Shown here: positions 27,225-36,600 of the stretch, piece by piece | Numbering within the stretch: the stretch's first letter is position 1 | Layout: each line of letters starts with the position of its first letter | Assembly: GCA_900548385.1 (NCBI GenBank) | Contig: URKJ01000035.1 | Coordinates: 1 to 56,134 of the forward strand | Source: an uncultured bacterium | GTDB taxonomy: Bacteria > Verrucomicrobiota > Lentisphaeria > Victivallales > UBA1829 | Direction: 5' to 3' | Length of the DNA stretch: 56,134 nt | The notes under the pieces: generated by a model | Told to the model about the DNA's origin: nothing | Seen by the model: only the letters and a program-made list of their open reading frames with translations | Database searches by the model: none | Program-made: the position numbers and the translations under genes

Positions 27225-28049
27225 TCAGGAGAGGATCGAGCATCTCACTTTGCGGCGGTATTCTCCGGGCGGAATTCCGTAGAGGGATCGGAACCGGCGC
27301 GAGAGTTGAAAGGGATCGCTCCAACCTGTTTTTTCCGCGATTTCTCCGAGAGTCAGGTCGGTTGTTGTGAGCAGAAGTTCAATTTCATGCAGACGCTTTC
27401 TCATAATGTAGTCACGCGGGGAAAGTCCGGTTTCACGCCGGAAGACCGCATAAAACTGCTGACGGGAAAGTCCAGTCTGTTCCGCCAGTCGCGTAATCCG
27501 GATTTCTTCCCGCCGATGCGTCTGGATATATTCCAGCACGGGAGTCAGTCTTGTTCGAACCAGACTGTCCGGGACGGACTCTTTTTCCGGTGAAATTTTC
27601 AGGAGTTCATACAGAAACAGCAGAATCAGGGCCCGCTCCTTCAGAAGGTCTGCCGGATTGCCGGACGTATGGAGTTTCGCGATATTCAAAAGATGCTTTG
27701 TCAAGATCTTCGAATAAAAAAGAACTGGGATCCGGAAAAAATTCAGGACATTTTCCCCGGATGCCGTTTCATAGCGCGGCATGATGGCGGTGTAGGAGCC
27801 CGGTATTCTCATCTTCTGAAGCCGCGGGATTCCGGCCGGATAATAGATGATGCTCCCTTCACGGCGGATCAATCGCTCGGGATTGTTTCCGCCGAGCAGC
27901 GTTTCCATCTCGCCTTCATGAAGAAATGTAAAGACGGGCCATGGTCTGGACATCCATTCCAAAGCGTTTCCGGTTCTCCCGCATTTGACATCAAGACAGG
28001 ATGCGGTGAGATTGGCAAATAAGGTTTGAAAAGATTCTTTTTTCATCAT
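27225..28049 (-). CDS. AraC-family transcriptional regulator
   Basis: The 274-residue protein has an N-terminal cupin-like sensor (about residues 1-160; YYPAGIPRLQ segment) and a C-terminal AraC DNA-binding domain with two helix-turn-helix units (ITRLAEQTGLSRQQFYAVFRRETGLSPRDYI and LGEIAEKTGWSDPFQLSRRFRSLYGIPPGEYR). It is divergent from the GH10-dehydratase-SDR operon, which it probably controls. ATG 28049 or 28046 is the likely start; no SD is visible and the predicted transcription start falls at the codon itself, so the mRNA may be leaderless. Confidence 0.9.
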   Translation of the reverse strand: MMKKESFQTLFANLTASCLDVKCGRTGNALEWMSRPWPVFTFLHEGEMETLLGGNNPERLIRREGSIIYYPAGIPRLQKMRIPGSYTAIMPRYETASGENVLNFFRIPVLFYSKILTKHLLNIAKLHTSGNPADLLKERALILLFLYELLKISPEKESVPDSLVRTRLTPVLEYIQTHRREEIRITRLAEQTGLSRQQFYAVFRRETGLSPRDYIMRKRLHEIELLLTTTDLTLGEIAEKTGWSDPFQLSRRFRSLYGIPPGEYRRKVRCSILS

Positions 28050-28054
28050 AAAAA

Positions 28055-28083
28055 AAGATAGCACACCATATTGATCCTGTCAA
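28055..28083 (-). promoter_or_regulatory. Sigma-70 promoter for the AraC gene
   Basis: On the minus strand TTGACA (28078-28083), 17 bases, TATCTT (28055-28060) preceded by TGC (extended -10). The expected start of transcription is near 28048, at the ATG. Confidence 0.65.
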
Positions 28084-28155
28084 ATAAAAGTCGGATAAAA
28101 GAATGATTTAAGAGGCGGACAAGACAAAAGGACATGAAATCAGGACGAACCGCCA

Positions 28156-28184
28156 TTCCCAAGCCCCCGCATCCGGTGTATAAT
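28156..28184 (+). promoter_or_regulatory. Candidate promoter for the GH10-dehydratase-SDR operon
   Basis: TTCCCA (28156-28161), 17 bases, perfect TATAAT (28179-28184), 58 bases before the GH10 ATG. The weak -35 box would fit an activator-dependent promoter, perhaps for the divergent AraC protein. Confidence 0.45.
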
Positions 28185-28241
28185 ATCCGCATAAACGGAA
28201 TCGTGCCCGATGTCAGAAAACAAATTGGAATGGAGGTCTTT

Positions 28242-29546
28242 ATGAACGTTGAAATCGACTCGGAATATCGTGCGCGCTGGAGCGAACTCCGGCCACTTCT
28301 GGATGCGGAAATCGAGCAGAACAGAAAGCAGAACGCCGTGCTGCGTGTGACGGACCGGAACGGCAGGCCCGTTCCTCATGCCCGGATTCGTGCCGTACAG
28401 AAAACACATGCCTTCGATTTCGGATGCAACGTGCTGTGGCTCGGACAGAAAGGACGGGAAAACGCTCGTTATGAGCATCTGATTGCCGAACTGTTCAATC
28501 TGGTCACAACCACATTCTGCCTTTCTGATATTCAATATGAACCCGGACATTGGCGGTTCGAGGAGGGTGTCAAGGAGATTTTCCGCCGTCCCCCGCCGGA
28601 CCGCGTGCTTCGTTTTGCGAAAGCGAACGGGCTGAAACTGAAAGGACAGCCGCTGATGGCGGGATCCTGGTATCCGGAATGGGCGAAAAAGCAGAACTTG
28701 AACCCGGATGGAATCTGGGCGCTTTACGAAGATTATTTCCGCCGGGTTGCCATGCGTTATGGTGAAATGTTCGAAATATATGATCTGGTGAACGAAGCGG
28801 TTTGCCATACGGGATTTCCTCTTTACACCGGGAAAATGGAGTACGTCGCGAAAGCGTTTGCCATCGGGAAAAAATATTTTTCGCCGAAGGTCAATCTTGA
28901 ATTGAATGAGGCGACGCCTCATGTGTTCAATCATCCGTCCTCTTCCGGGAAAAACCGTTTTTTCAATCTGATTTCCGATACGCTGGCATTGGGTCAAACG
29001 CCATCCTTGATCGGGATGCAGTTCCATATTTGGAACGAAATTTCCGAACTGATTCATTGGAAGGGCGCATATACGCCGCTTGAGATCCGGAACCGTCTGA
29101 ATGAATTCAGTTCGTTCGGCCTTCCGCTCTACATTTCCGAAATTACGATTCCGTCCGTGATCAACGGTGTTCAAAAGGAAGAGATTCAAGCAGAAATCGT
29201 GGAGGATTTTTACCGTCTTTTCTTCAGTATCGCATCCATGCGCGGAATTCTGTACTGGAATTTGTGCGACGGTCCCGCGTGGCGGATGGAAGGCGACTGC
29301 CGGGGCGGTCTCGTCGATGAATTTCTCCGGAAAAAACCGGCCTGGCACCGGCTGGAACACTTGATACACCGGGAATGGTCCACCGCATTGGACGGAGAAA
29401 CCTCCGATGCGGGCGAATTCCGTTTCCGAGGCTATCAGGGAAATTATCTTTTTGAAATCGGAGAGGGATCCGGTACACGCCGCATGTCCGGAACTCTTTC
29501 CGCCGAAGCATCCGCTGAATTTGAAATCAAGGAGTTCGAACAATGA
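28242..29546 (+). CDS. Divergent GH10-like glycoside hydrolase, cytoplasmic
   Basis: The 434-residue protein is the third GH10-type paralogue in the window. Acid/base Glu185 lies in YDLVNEAV and nucleophile Glu300 in LYISEITIP. The -1 subsite motif reads KLKGQPLMAGSWYPEW: the His and Trp that hold xylose in GH10 xylanases are replaced by Gln and other residues, so substrate preference may have shifted. N-terminal lead-in NGRPVPHARIRAVQKTHAFDFGCN matches its paralogues. No signal peptide. ATG 28242 has GGAGG 5 bases upstream; an in-frame extension upstream lacks an SD. It overlaps the dehydratase gene by 4 bases. Confidence 0.85.
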   Translation: MNVEIDSEYRARWSELRPLLDAEIEQNRKQNAVLRVTDRNGRPVPHARIRAVQKTHAFDFGCNVLWLGQKGRENARYEHLIAELFNLVTTTFCLSDIQYEPGHWRFEEGVKEIFRRPPPDRVLRFAKANGLKLKGQPLMAGSWYPEWAKKQNLNPDGIWALYEDYFRRVAMRYGEMFEIYDLVNEAVCHTGFPLYTGKMEYVAKAFAIGKKYFSPKVNLELNEATPHVFNHPSSSGKNRFFNLISDTLALGQTPSLIGMQFHIWNEISELIHWKGAYTPLEIRNRLNEFSSFGLPLYISEITIPSVINGVQKEEIQAEIVEDFYRLFFSIASMRGILYWNLCDGPAWRMEGDCRGGLVDEFLRKKPAWHRLEHLIHREWSTALDGETSDAGEFRFRGYQGNYLFEIGEGSGTRRMSGTLSAEASAEFEIKEFEQ

Positions 29547-30742
29547 AAATTACAAAGATAACGGCAACCCCCGTTAATGTCCCTCTGGTTGCGCCGATCC
29601 GCTGGTCGTGGGGGCTCCGCCGGGAAACCACCCGTCTGATTATTCAGATTGAAACCGATGAGGGCATCGTCGGAATCGGAGAAACCATGGGACGCGTCGG
29701 TGCGGAAAACATTCATTATGAATCCGGAAAATTGATCGGACAGGACCCGTTCAATCTGGAACGGATTCTTGCGTTTCTCCGTCCGCGCCCCTATTTTTTC
29801 GGGTATGCCGGACATGGACTGATCGCCGGAATCGAGATGGCCTGCTGGGATATTATGGGAAAAGCGCTGAACAAACCCGTCTGGGCTCTGCTGGGCGGTA
29901 AATTCCGGGACAGGATTCCCATTTCCGGCTATGTCTTTACCAGGGCCAGGAACGAACGGACCGGAGAGGGCGGCGAAACAACGCCGGAAGAACTGCTTGA
30001 ATTCAGCCGGAATCTGGTAAAAGAGCATGGATTCCGGAATCTGAAACTGAAGGTCGGCGCATCCCGTCCGGAGATCGACATTGCAACGATCGGGATGTTT
30101 CGCGAAACCTTCGGTCCGGAAATGGGTCTGCGGATTGATCCGAACGGAACATGGTCGCCGCAGACGGCCCTTTTCATCTGCAAACAACTCGAACCGTACA
30201 ATCTGGAATATATCGAAGATCCAACCTGGGGGCTGGAAGCCATGGCACGTCTCCGGCGCGACATTGACATCCCGCTTTCGACCAATATGTGCGTGGTGGA
30301 TTTCGATCAGATTCCACCGGCGTTCCGCATGAACTCCGTGGATGTGATTCTCGGCGACGTCCATAAATGGGGAGGTCTTCTCGCCACAAAAAAATTGGCA
30401 GCGGTCTGTGACACCCTCATGTGGGGAATGTGCATTCATTCCGGGGCGGAACTGGGGATTTCCGAAGTCGCCAAACTGCATATCGCAACGTGTACGCCGA
30501 ATCTGACCTATGCCATTGATACGCACTATCCGCATCTGGCGGACGATATTCTGCTTGGCGGGAAAATGTCCTATGAAAATGGAACGATGCGCGCGCCGGA
30601 CGGTCCCGGATTGGGCGTCGAACTGGATCCCGACCGTTTTCAGCGCTATGCCGAGGCGAACCGGAAAGCGGGTCTGACCGAAGGATATGAAAAAGATCCG
30701 AACCGGGCGGACGATTGGTGTCCGAAGAAATTTCAATGGTGA
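29543..30742 (+). CDS. Enolase-superfamily dehydratase, glucarate-dehydratase-like
   Basis: The 399-residue protein has the capping domain, then barrel motifs of the glucarate dehydratase/MLE type: LKLKVG (KxK base), LRIDPNG (Asp, Asn), YIEDPT (Glu), STNMCV and IHSGAELGIS (catalytic His). It would dehydrate an acid sugar to a keto-deoxy acid. Glucarate or a related aldarate/aldonate is the best guess. It overlaps the GH10 stop (ATGA) and is followed 4 bases later by an SDR, so all three are translationally linked. It is a different subgroup from the dehydratase at 10134-11456. Confidence 0.88.
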   Translation: MKITKITATPVNVPLVAPIRWSWGLRRETTRLIIQIETDEGIVGIGETMGRVGAENIHYESGKLIGQDPFNLERILAFLRPRPYFFGYAGHGLIAGIEMACWDIMGKALNKPVWALLGGKFRDRIPISGYVFTRARNERTGEGGETTPEELLEFSRNLVKEHGFRNLKLKVGASRPEIDIATIGMFRETFGPEMGLRIDPNGTWSPQTALFICKQLEPYNLEYIEDPTWGLEAMARLRRDIDIPLSTNMCVVDFDQIPPAFRMNSVDVILGDVHKWGGLLATKKLAAVCDTLMWGMCIHSGAELGISEVAKLHIATCTPNLTYAIDTHYPHLADDILLGGKMSYENGTMRAPDGPGLGVELDPDRFQRYAEANRKAGLTEGYEKDPNRADDWCPKKFQW

Positions 30743-30746
30743 TCGG

Positions 30747-31442
30747 ATGAAACGTGTGTTTATAACCGGAGCGAGTCAGGGGCTGGGGCTCGCTCTTTCC
30801 AGATATTTTTCAGCGCATGATTATTTCGTTTATGCCGGCTGTTTTTCAAAAGACGCGCCGCTTTTCGGTCCCGGCGAGGTGCTGCGCGGGGATCTGTCCG
30901 ACGAGGCTTCCGTCCGGGCGTTTTTTGCGCGGATAAAATCGCTGGATGTCTTGATCAACAATGCAAGGTTTTGCCCGTCCCCGCGCGATCCCTCTCTCTC
31001 CGAATCGGAATGGTGGGACCGGAATCTGAATATTTCACTCAAAGCAACCTATCTCTGCTCATTGTCCGCCATGGAGATCATGAAGAAACAGCATTCCGGC
31101 GCAATCGTGAATATTTCCTCCGTCCGGGCGGTCATTCCGAACGATCCGGATCGGATTCCCTACGGAGCGGCCAAGGCCGGACAGATCAGCCTGACGCATT
31201 CTTTCGCGGCGCTGGGCGGTCCGTACAACATTCGGGTCAACGCTCTGCTTCCCGGCGCGGTCATGACGGAAAATCTGCGGAAGCGGATTTCCCCGGAAAA
31301 TCTGCGCACGGTTTCCGAAACGATTCCGCTCGGACGATTGGCCGAAATGGAGGAAATCTGTCATGCGGCGTTCTTCCTGGCTGAAAATACCTATATGACC
31401 GGGACGGAGCTCAACTGCAGCGGCGGTTTGATGATTCCTTGA
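30747..31442 (+). CDS. SDR-family oxidoreductase
   Basis: The 231-residue classical SDR has TGASQGLGLA (cofactor), NNAR (structural), catalytic Ser in NISSVRA and the YGAAK Tyr/Lys pair. At 231 residues it is slightly short for the family. ATG 30747 lies 4 bases after the dehydratase stop, with GATCGG upstream as a weak SD; coupling is likely. With GH10 and a dehydratase upstream it probably acts on the released sugar acid or on its keto-deoxy product. Cofactor and substrate are not shown. Confidence 0.87.
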   Translation: MKRVFITGASQGLGLALSRYFSAHDYFVYAGCFSKDAPLFGPGEVLRGDLSDEASVRAFFARIKSLDVLINNARFCPSPRDPSLSESEWWDRNLNISLKATYLCSLSAMEIMKKQHSGAIVNISSVRAVIPNDPDRIPYGAAKAGQISLTHSFAALGGPYNIRVNALLPGAVMTENLRKRISPENLRTVSETIPLGRLAEMEEICHAAFFLAENTYMTGTELNCSGGLMIP

Positions 31443-31484
31443 TTCCTCCGGCGTTCTCCCCGGTTGTTTTTCCGGGGGGAACAT

Positions 31485-31511
31485 ACTCTGAAAATTGAAA
31501 CAGAGTTTTTT
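31485..31511 (+). terminator. Intrinsic terminator after the SDR operon
   Basis: ACTCTG (31485-31490) pairs with CAGAGT (31501-31506) across a 10-base AT-rich loop, then TTTTT. A second GC-rich inverted repeat (TCCCCGG...CCGGGGG) lies just upstream at about 31457-31479. Confidence 0.65.
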
Positions 31512-31636
31512 GTATAATTCTGAAACTCCTTCATGGTGGAATATTCGAAGACAGGTATCCGGTTCGCCTATCAGGAACGGAAAAAAGCAGTACACGCACG
31601 CAATTTCTATAATCTATATAAAAAATCTATTCCCTA

Positions 31637-31665
31637 TTGACTTTTTTAGAGAAATGTTGTATAAT
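31637..31665 (+). promoter_or_regulatory. Near-consensus sigma-70 promoter for regulator operon 2
   Basis: TTGACT (31637-31642), 17-base spacer, TATAAT (31660-31665). It resembles the promoter at 12357-12385 outside the core boxes too. The decayed copy at 27013-27171 lacks this promoter. Confidence 0.85.
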
Positions 31666-31702
31666 TAAAATAGACAAAAAAAACACAAGGAGCGTTCAAA
31701 TC

Positions 31703-32830
31703 ATGACGGACTGGGCAAAAGTGAAGCTGGATGTAGACCGGAATCTGCCGCTTTATTCGCAGATTTCCGAAAAACTCCGCTCCATGATTCTGTCCGGCGA
31801 TTTGAAGAAAGGCGAACGCATCCCACCCTCCAGCGAACTGCAGCAGATCTTCAGCGTCAGCGCGATCACTGTGGAAAACGGCATTACCGCTCTCGTGAAA
31901 GAACAGCTGCTCCTCCGCCGGCCGCGTCTCGGCACCTACGTTGCCGGAACCGAATCCGTCAGACGGCAGCTTCCACCGTCCGGAAAAATGATCAACATCG
32001 TTTTCAACTCGAACCGTCCCGGCGGGCACTCCTATTTCGAATGGATCTGCGCATTGGAACAGATCTGCAAAGCCGACGGTTACATGATCCGTTTCACGAT
32101 CAGTCATCCCGACACTCCGGAGTCCGTGAAATATCTGGCGGCGAACTGTGCAGGAGTCATCCTGATGGGAATGCCGAAACTTCAACTGGTCAGGGCATTG
32201 CAGCAGAAACTGCCGCTTGTGCTGATCGGCGATCCGGAGGACGATTCGCCGCAGGACCTGAAAGATCTGGACTACGTTGTCAATGACGACGCCGGACGCG
32301 CGTATCAGTGCATCCGGCATCTTGTGGATCTGGGTCACCGGCAGATCATGGCGATCATCACTCCGGCGAACACTCCGTATGAGCGCAGCCAGCGGAACGG
32401 TCTGGAACGGGCGGCGAAAGAATTCAAGTTGACTCCGGAAGAGCTGCAAATCCATTCCGTCCCGGATTATCTTCAGGAATGCGGTTACAAAGCGGCTTAT
32501 CCCGCTCTCTGTTCCGCTCCCCGCCCCACGGCGTGTATGGTCACCGAAGCCAGTCTTGCAATCGGAATCATGAAAGCCGCAAGCGATCTGGGACTCTCCA
32601 TTCCGAAAGACTTGAGCCTGATCACATTCGGCTCACAGTTCGACTGCGAACGCAAAGAACCGCAGCTGACCTGTTTTGAATCGAACATCATGGAAATCGC
32701 CCGGAATATCATTTGGAAAAAACTGAAAGGACAACTGGAAAATCCGAAATACAAACCGTCGAAAACCGTCGTTCCTGCCGGAAAATTCTTTTTCGGCAAT
32801 TCAACAAGATATTATAAAGGAGAAAAATAA
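31703..32830 (+). CDS. GntR/LacI-type hybrid transcriptional regulator
   Basis: The 375-residue protein has a GntR winged helix at about residues 14-81 (PLYSQISEKLRSMILSGDL, ITVENGITALVKEQLLLRR) and a LacI/GalR-like sugar-binding domain (about 95-350; IRHLVDLGHRQIMAII, LSLITFGS). It heads an operon with a pseudopilin (1-base overlap) and a giant glycosidase, which it probably regulates. ATG 31703 has AAGGAG upstream. A nearly identical 59-base piece of its gene survives in the pseudogene at 27013-27171. The ligand is presumably a mono- or oligosaccharide. Confidence 0.92.
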   Translation: MTDWAKVKLDVDRNLPLYSQISEKLRSMILSGDLKKGERIPPSSELQQIFSVSAITVENGITALVKEQLLLRRPRLGTYVAGTESVRRQLPPSGKMINIVFNSNRPGGHSYFEWICALEQICKADGYMIRFTISHPDTPESVKYLAANCAGVILMGMPKLQLVRALQQKLPLVLIGDPEDDSPQDLKDLDYVVNDDAGRAYQCIRHLVDLGHRQIMAIITPANTPYERSQRNGLERAAKEFKLTPEELQIHSVPDYLQECGYKAAYPALCSAPRPTACMVTEASLAIGIMKAASDLGLSIPKDLSLITFGSQFDCERKEPQLTCFESNIMEIARNIIWKKLKGQLENPKYKPSKTVVPAGKFFFGNSTRYYKGEK

Positions 32831-33621
32831 TGACAAAGCACATCTTTCATCGGAATCGGAAGAAAAGGAAGTTCACCCTTATAGAACTCCTGGTCGTAAT
32901 AGCAATTATTGCAATTCTTGCCGGAATCCTGCTGCCAGCATTGAATAGCGCAAGAATGAAAGCGAAAATGATCAACTGCACCGGCAATCTGAAACAATCG
33001 GTGACCGCGCTTTTCCTGTACAGCAATGATTTCAACAGCATGATCCTGCAGGAACATATAGACAACACCAACTGTCAGGCGCCATGGACCTTGATCATCC
33101 TGAAACAACTGAACTACTTTCCGCTGTCCCCTTTCAACAATAATCTTAAATATTCCAAAGGTCTGCTCTGCCCATTAGCCCCGCGACCGCCGGAAACCAC
33201 TACAGATCCGTTCGTCTATACCTATGCCCAGCCGCTGTACCGGTTCGCCCAGAAAGGAGGGATCGGCGGAAATTCCGTCCTCTCCAAAGCCCGCAAACCG
33301 ACCGGCGGGGAAATCAATGCCTGTGTCGACCTCAAACGGGTAAAGAACGGCTCAAACGCCCCCATTCTCCTCTGCGGAGCGTCAACCGACAGACCGGAAT
33401 ACAGTTACTCCCTGGCGGATATTGAATATAAAATCGGCGGCAATCCCTACGTCCACTGGACAGCCGCCAGAACCGGAATGGCGTTGAAGCACAACAACCG
33501 GGGGCTCGCCGCCATGCTGGACGGACACGTCGCAGTCAAAAACCGGGCGGGATGGCGCGCAAATCCGGTCCGTATCCGCCGTTTCATCCTGACCGACGGC
33601 TCGGAACTTTATGAACCATAA
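32830..33621 (+). CDS. Type II pseudopilin-like protein (DUF1559/H-X9-DG type)
   Basis: The 263-residue protein starts KRKFTLIELLVVIAIIAILAGILLPALNSAR, with Glu at +5 and Lys replacing the usual Gly at -1. The C-terminal domain ends in a LAAMLDGHVAVKNRAGW motif as in its paralogue at 16854. It overlaps the regulator stop by one base (TAATG) and precedes a giant glycosidase by 26 bases. Operon order here is regulator-pseudopilin-glycosidase, whereas in operon 1 the glycosidase comes before the pseudopilin. A role in glycosidase secretion or surface assembly is inference. Confidence 0.88.
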   Translation: MTKHIFHRNRKKRKFTLIELLVVIAIIAILAGILLPALNSARMKAKMINCTGNLKQSVTALFLYSNDFNSMILQEHIDNTNCQAPWTLIILKQLNYFPLSPFNNNLKYSKGLLCPLAPRPPETTTDPFVYTYAQPLYRFAQKGGIGGNSVLSKARKPTGGEINACVDLKRVKNGSNAPILLCGASTDRPEYSYSLADIEYKIGGNPYVHWTAARTGMALKHNNRGLAAMLDGHVAVKNRAGWRANPVRIRRFILTDGSELYEP

Positions 33622-33647
33622 ACCAAATTTTTAAGGAATCAACAAAA

Positions 33648-36600
33648 ATGAAATTCACCTGTCTGCTGACATCGTTTCTCGCCGCGGCATCGCTTGTCTG
33701 TTCCGCCGTTTCGCTGCCCAATTCCCTGAAAACGGAAAAACAGGGCGCCATTCTCTGGAACGGAGTCAAAATTTCCCATGACGTAATCTACGGCAAGTGG
33801 CAGAGCGCACGGAAAGAAGTTCCGGAAATTCACAGAAACAATGGAAAACTCACCGTCACACAGACTCATATTTATCCGGACTCTTCCGGGAAAGGCAGCA
33901 TCTCGCTGACGCCGCTGACGGAAAACTCTTTTCAGCTGGAAAGCAAGGACGAGATCCCTGCCGGAATCAAACCGAATCTCCGGTATCTCTCGCTCACCGT
34001 TCCCGTTGCCAACGCCGGAAAAATCATCTTCAGCACGCCGAAAGGCACAAGGGAATTCCGTTTCCCCGAAAAATACGGGAAAATGATTCTCGGTCATTTT
34101 CATCAGGTTTCCAAAGCGGAATTGTTCCTGAAAGACGGCTGCCGTCTCGTTTTCCATCCCGGCGGAAAAACCGTCTATCTGCAGGACGACCGTCCGTTCA
34201 GCAAGCGTCCCGGTCAGAGCGAAACATTCAGCATCCGCATCTGGCACTCCGGCGACGTTTTTTCCTGTAAAATGGAAACTCTGCCGGTCAAAAACACCCT
34301 GCTTGATCTGACTCCCGTTGCCACCCGCCCGGTACGCGACGATATTGCCGAGGACTGCCGCGGCGGCTGGACCGATCAGGGCGCGCAAAACGATCTGCGC
34401 ATGTTCAAACCCGGCAATTATTCCTACCGGACGATCCGCTTTCAGGTAAAAAAGCCGAATGTCATCGCCGTCGCCGGGAAAAAACGTTCCATGCCGGTGG
34501 AAATGCGGGAACTGGACCTTCCCGCCGGAAGCAAAGGCAAAACCCTCGCTCTGTTTCACACTTCCGCATGGACTCCACGGGAGACGGCTCTCGGAGAACT
34601 GGAAATCGTTTACGCCGATACCGGAGTTCAGCACATCCCCGTCCGCGGCGGAATCGACTGCGGCAACTGGTGGGGTCCCGGCGACCTCCTCAACGCCAAA
34701 GTCGCATGGACCGCACGCAACGGTACAACGAACGTCGGCTTTTATGCCTCCGTTTTCCCGCTGACGGGAACGGATCCGATCCGCATCCGCTTCAAATCAT
34801 CGCATCCGGAAGCGGTCTGGCTGATCGCCGGAGCCACCCTGCTGGATCAGGAAGTCAAATTTGAAAACCGCGTCGCCAAACCGAAAGTCATGAAAGCGGA
34901 CCACGAATGGATGGAAATGGATTTCGAGCATTACACCCGTAAAGGCTCTCCGCTCGACTTCTCATTCCAAAGCCGCAATGACGCGCCCGCCGGAAAATAC
35001 GGACGCGCCGTTCCGCACCCGGACGGCACACTCCGTTTTGAAAAAGCTCCGCACAAACGGCTCCGCATTGTCGGAACCAATCTCTGCGAGAGCGCGATTT
35101 ACGTCAGCAAGGCGGAAGCCGTCAAACTCGCGGACTACATCGCCTCCATGGGAATCAACTCCGTCCGCTTCCATCATCATGACAACGGACTGGTCGCAAA
35201 GGGCAGCAAGGTCTCCACTGCAATCGACCCGGAAAACCTCGACCGGATCGAATTTCTCTTCGCGGAATTGAAAAAACGCGGTATCTACATCACGTTCGAC
35301 GTTTACACGAGCAGAAGACTTCTGCCCGGAGACAACATCCCGGAAATGAAGCAGTATCCGAAGCTCGGCTCCAAAACAGCGGTCTGTCTGACACGCGCCG
35401 GACAGGACAATCTGAAAACATTCGCCCGCAACTGGCTGACGCACCGCAATCCCTACACCGGAATGAACTGGCTGGAGGACCCCGCCATCGTGTTCGTCAA
35501 TCTCGTCAACGAGGATACACTCACCTACAACTGGCAGGCGCGGAAAGACTTTCTCGGAGCCTGTTTTCAGCGCTATGCGGAAAAACACCGGATCGCCGAC
35601 CGGACAGTCAGTTCCGGCAACATCCACTTTCTGCGTTTTCTTCACGAAGTCCAGCGTGAAGACCTCGGCGAGCTTGAACGTTTTATGAAAGAGGAGCTGA
35701 AAGCCGCCTGGCCGGTCACCAGCTGCAATTACGGCGACAATGCGGGAATCCTCCGCATCCGCAACATGTTCCCCGTCTCCGACACACACATGTATCACGA
35801 GCACCCCGCATTTCTGAAACATGCGTGGTCGCTTCCGCACGCGTACAGTCAGACCTCCATGATTCCCTCCAATTCTTACCTGCCCACCGGAATGATCTGC
35901 AACCGGATCTTCAACAAACCGTTTTTCATGACGGAGTTCAACGCCTGCGCACCGAACAAATACCGCGCGGAAGACGGCCCTCTGATGGGCGCTTACAGCG
36001 CTCTGCACGACATCACCGGGATCTACCGTTTCAATTTCAACAGCAGTTCAAGACGTTTTCTGCAAACAAAGTCGATGATCGTGTTCGAGAGCGTCAATGA
36101 TCCGGTCATGCAGCTTTCGGACCGCATCATCTCCCTGCTCTTCCTCCGCGGCGACGTCCGTTCCGCAACGGAAAAATTCGCCTACACGGTTCCCGCCGAC
36201 CTCTTTTCCAAACACCGTGACAACGGCATCCCCGGCGCGGTCCCGCTCCGTATGATCGCTCAAGTCGGCGTGCAGTTCGAGGAGGAGAAAACAGCAAAAC
36301 TGCCCGGCTATGACCGGATCGGCGACGAACGGATCCGCCGGAAAATCGCGGAGTTCGACCGTACCGGAATCGCCGTCAGCTCTACCGGTGAACTCGCGCT
36401 TGACACCAGACGCAACACGTTCCGCGCCGTCACTCCGCGCACGGAAGTGTTCACCCTGCCCAAAGGCGATATGAACGGAAATCTCTTCCGCGTGAAGAAT
36501 GTCAGCACCTATCAGACGCTCGCCGCAACCGCACTGGACGGCAGAACATTGGCGGATTCGGCTTCCATCCTGATCTTCCAGGTCTCCGACGTTTCCCAGA

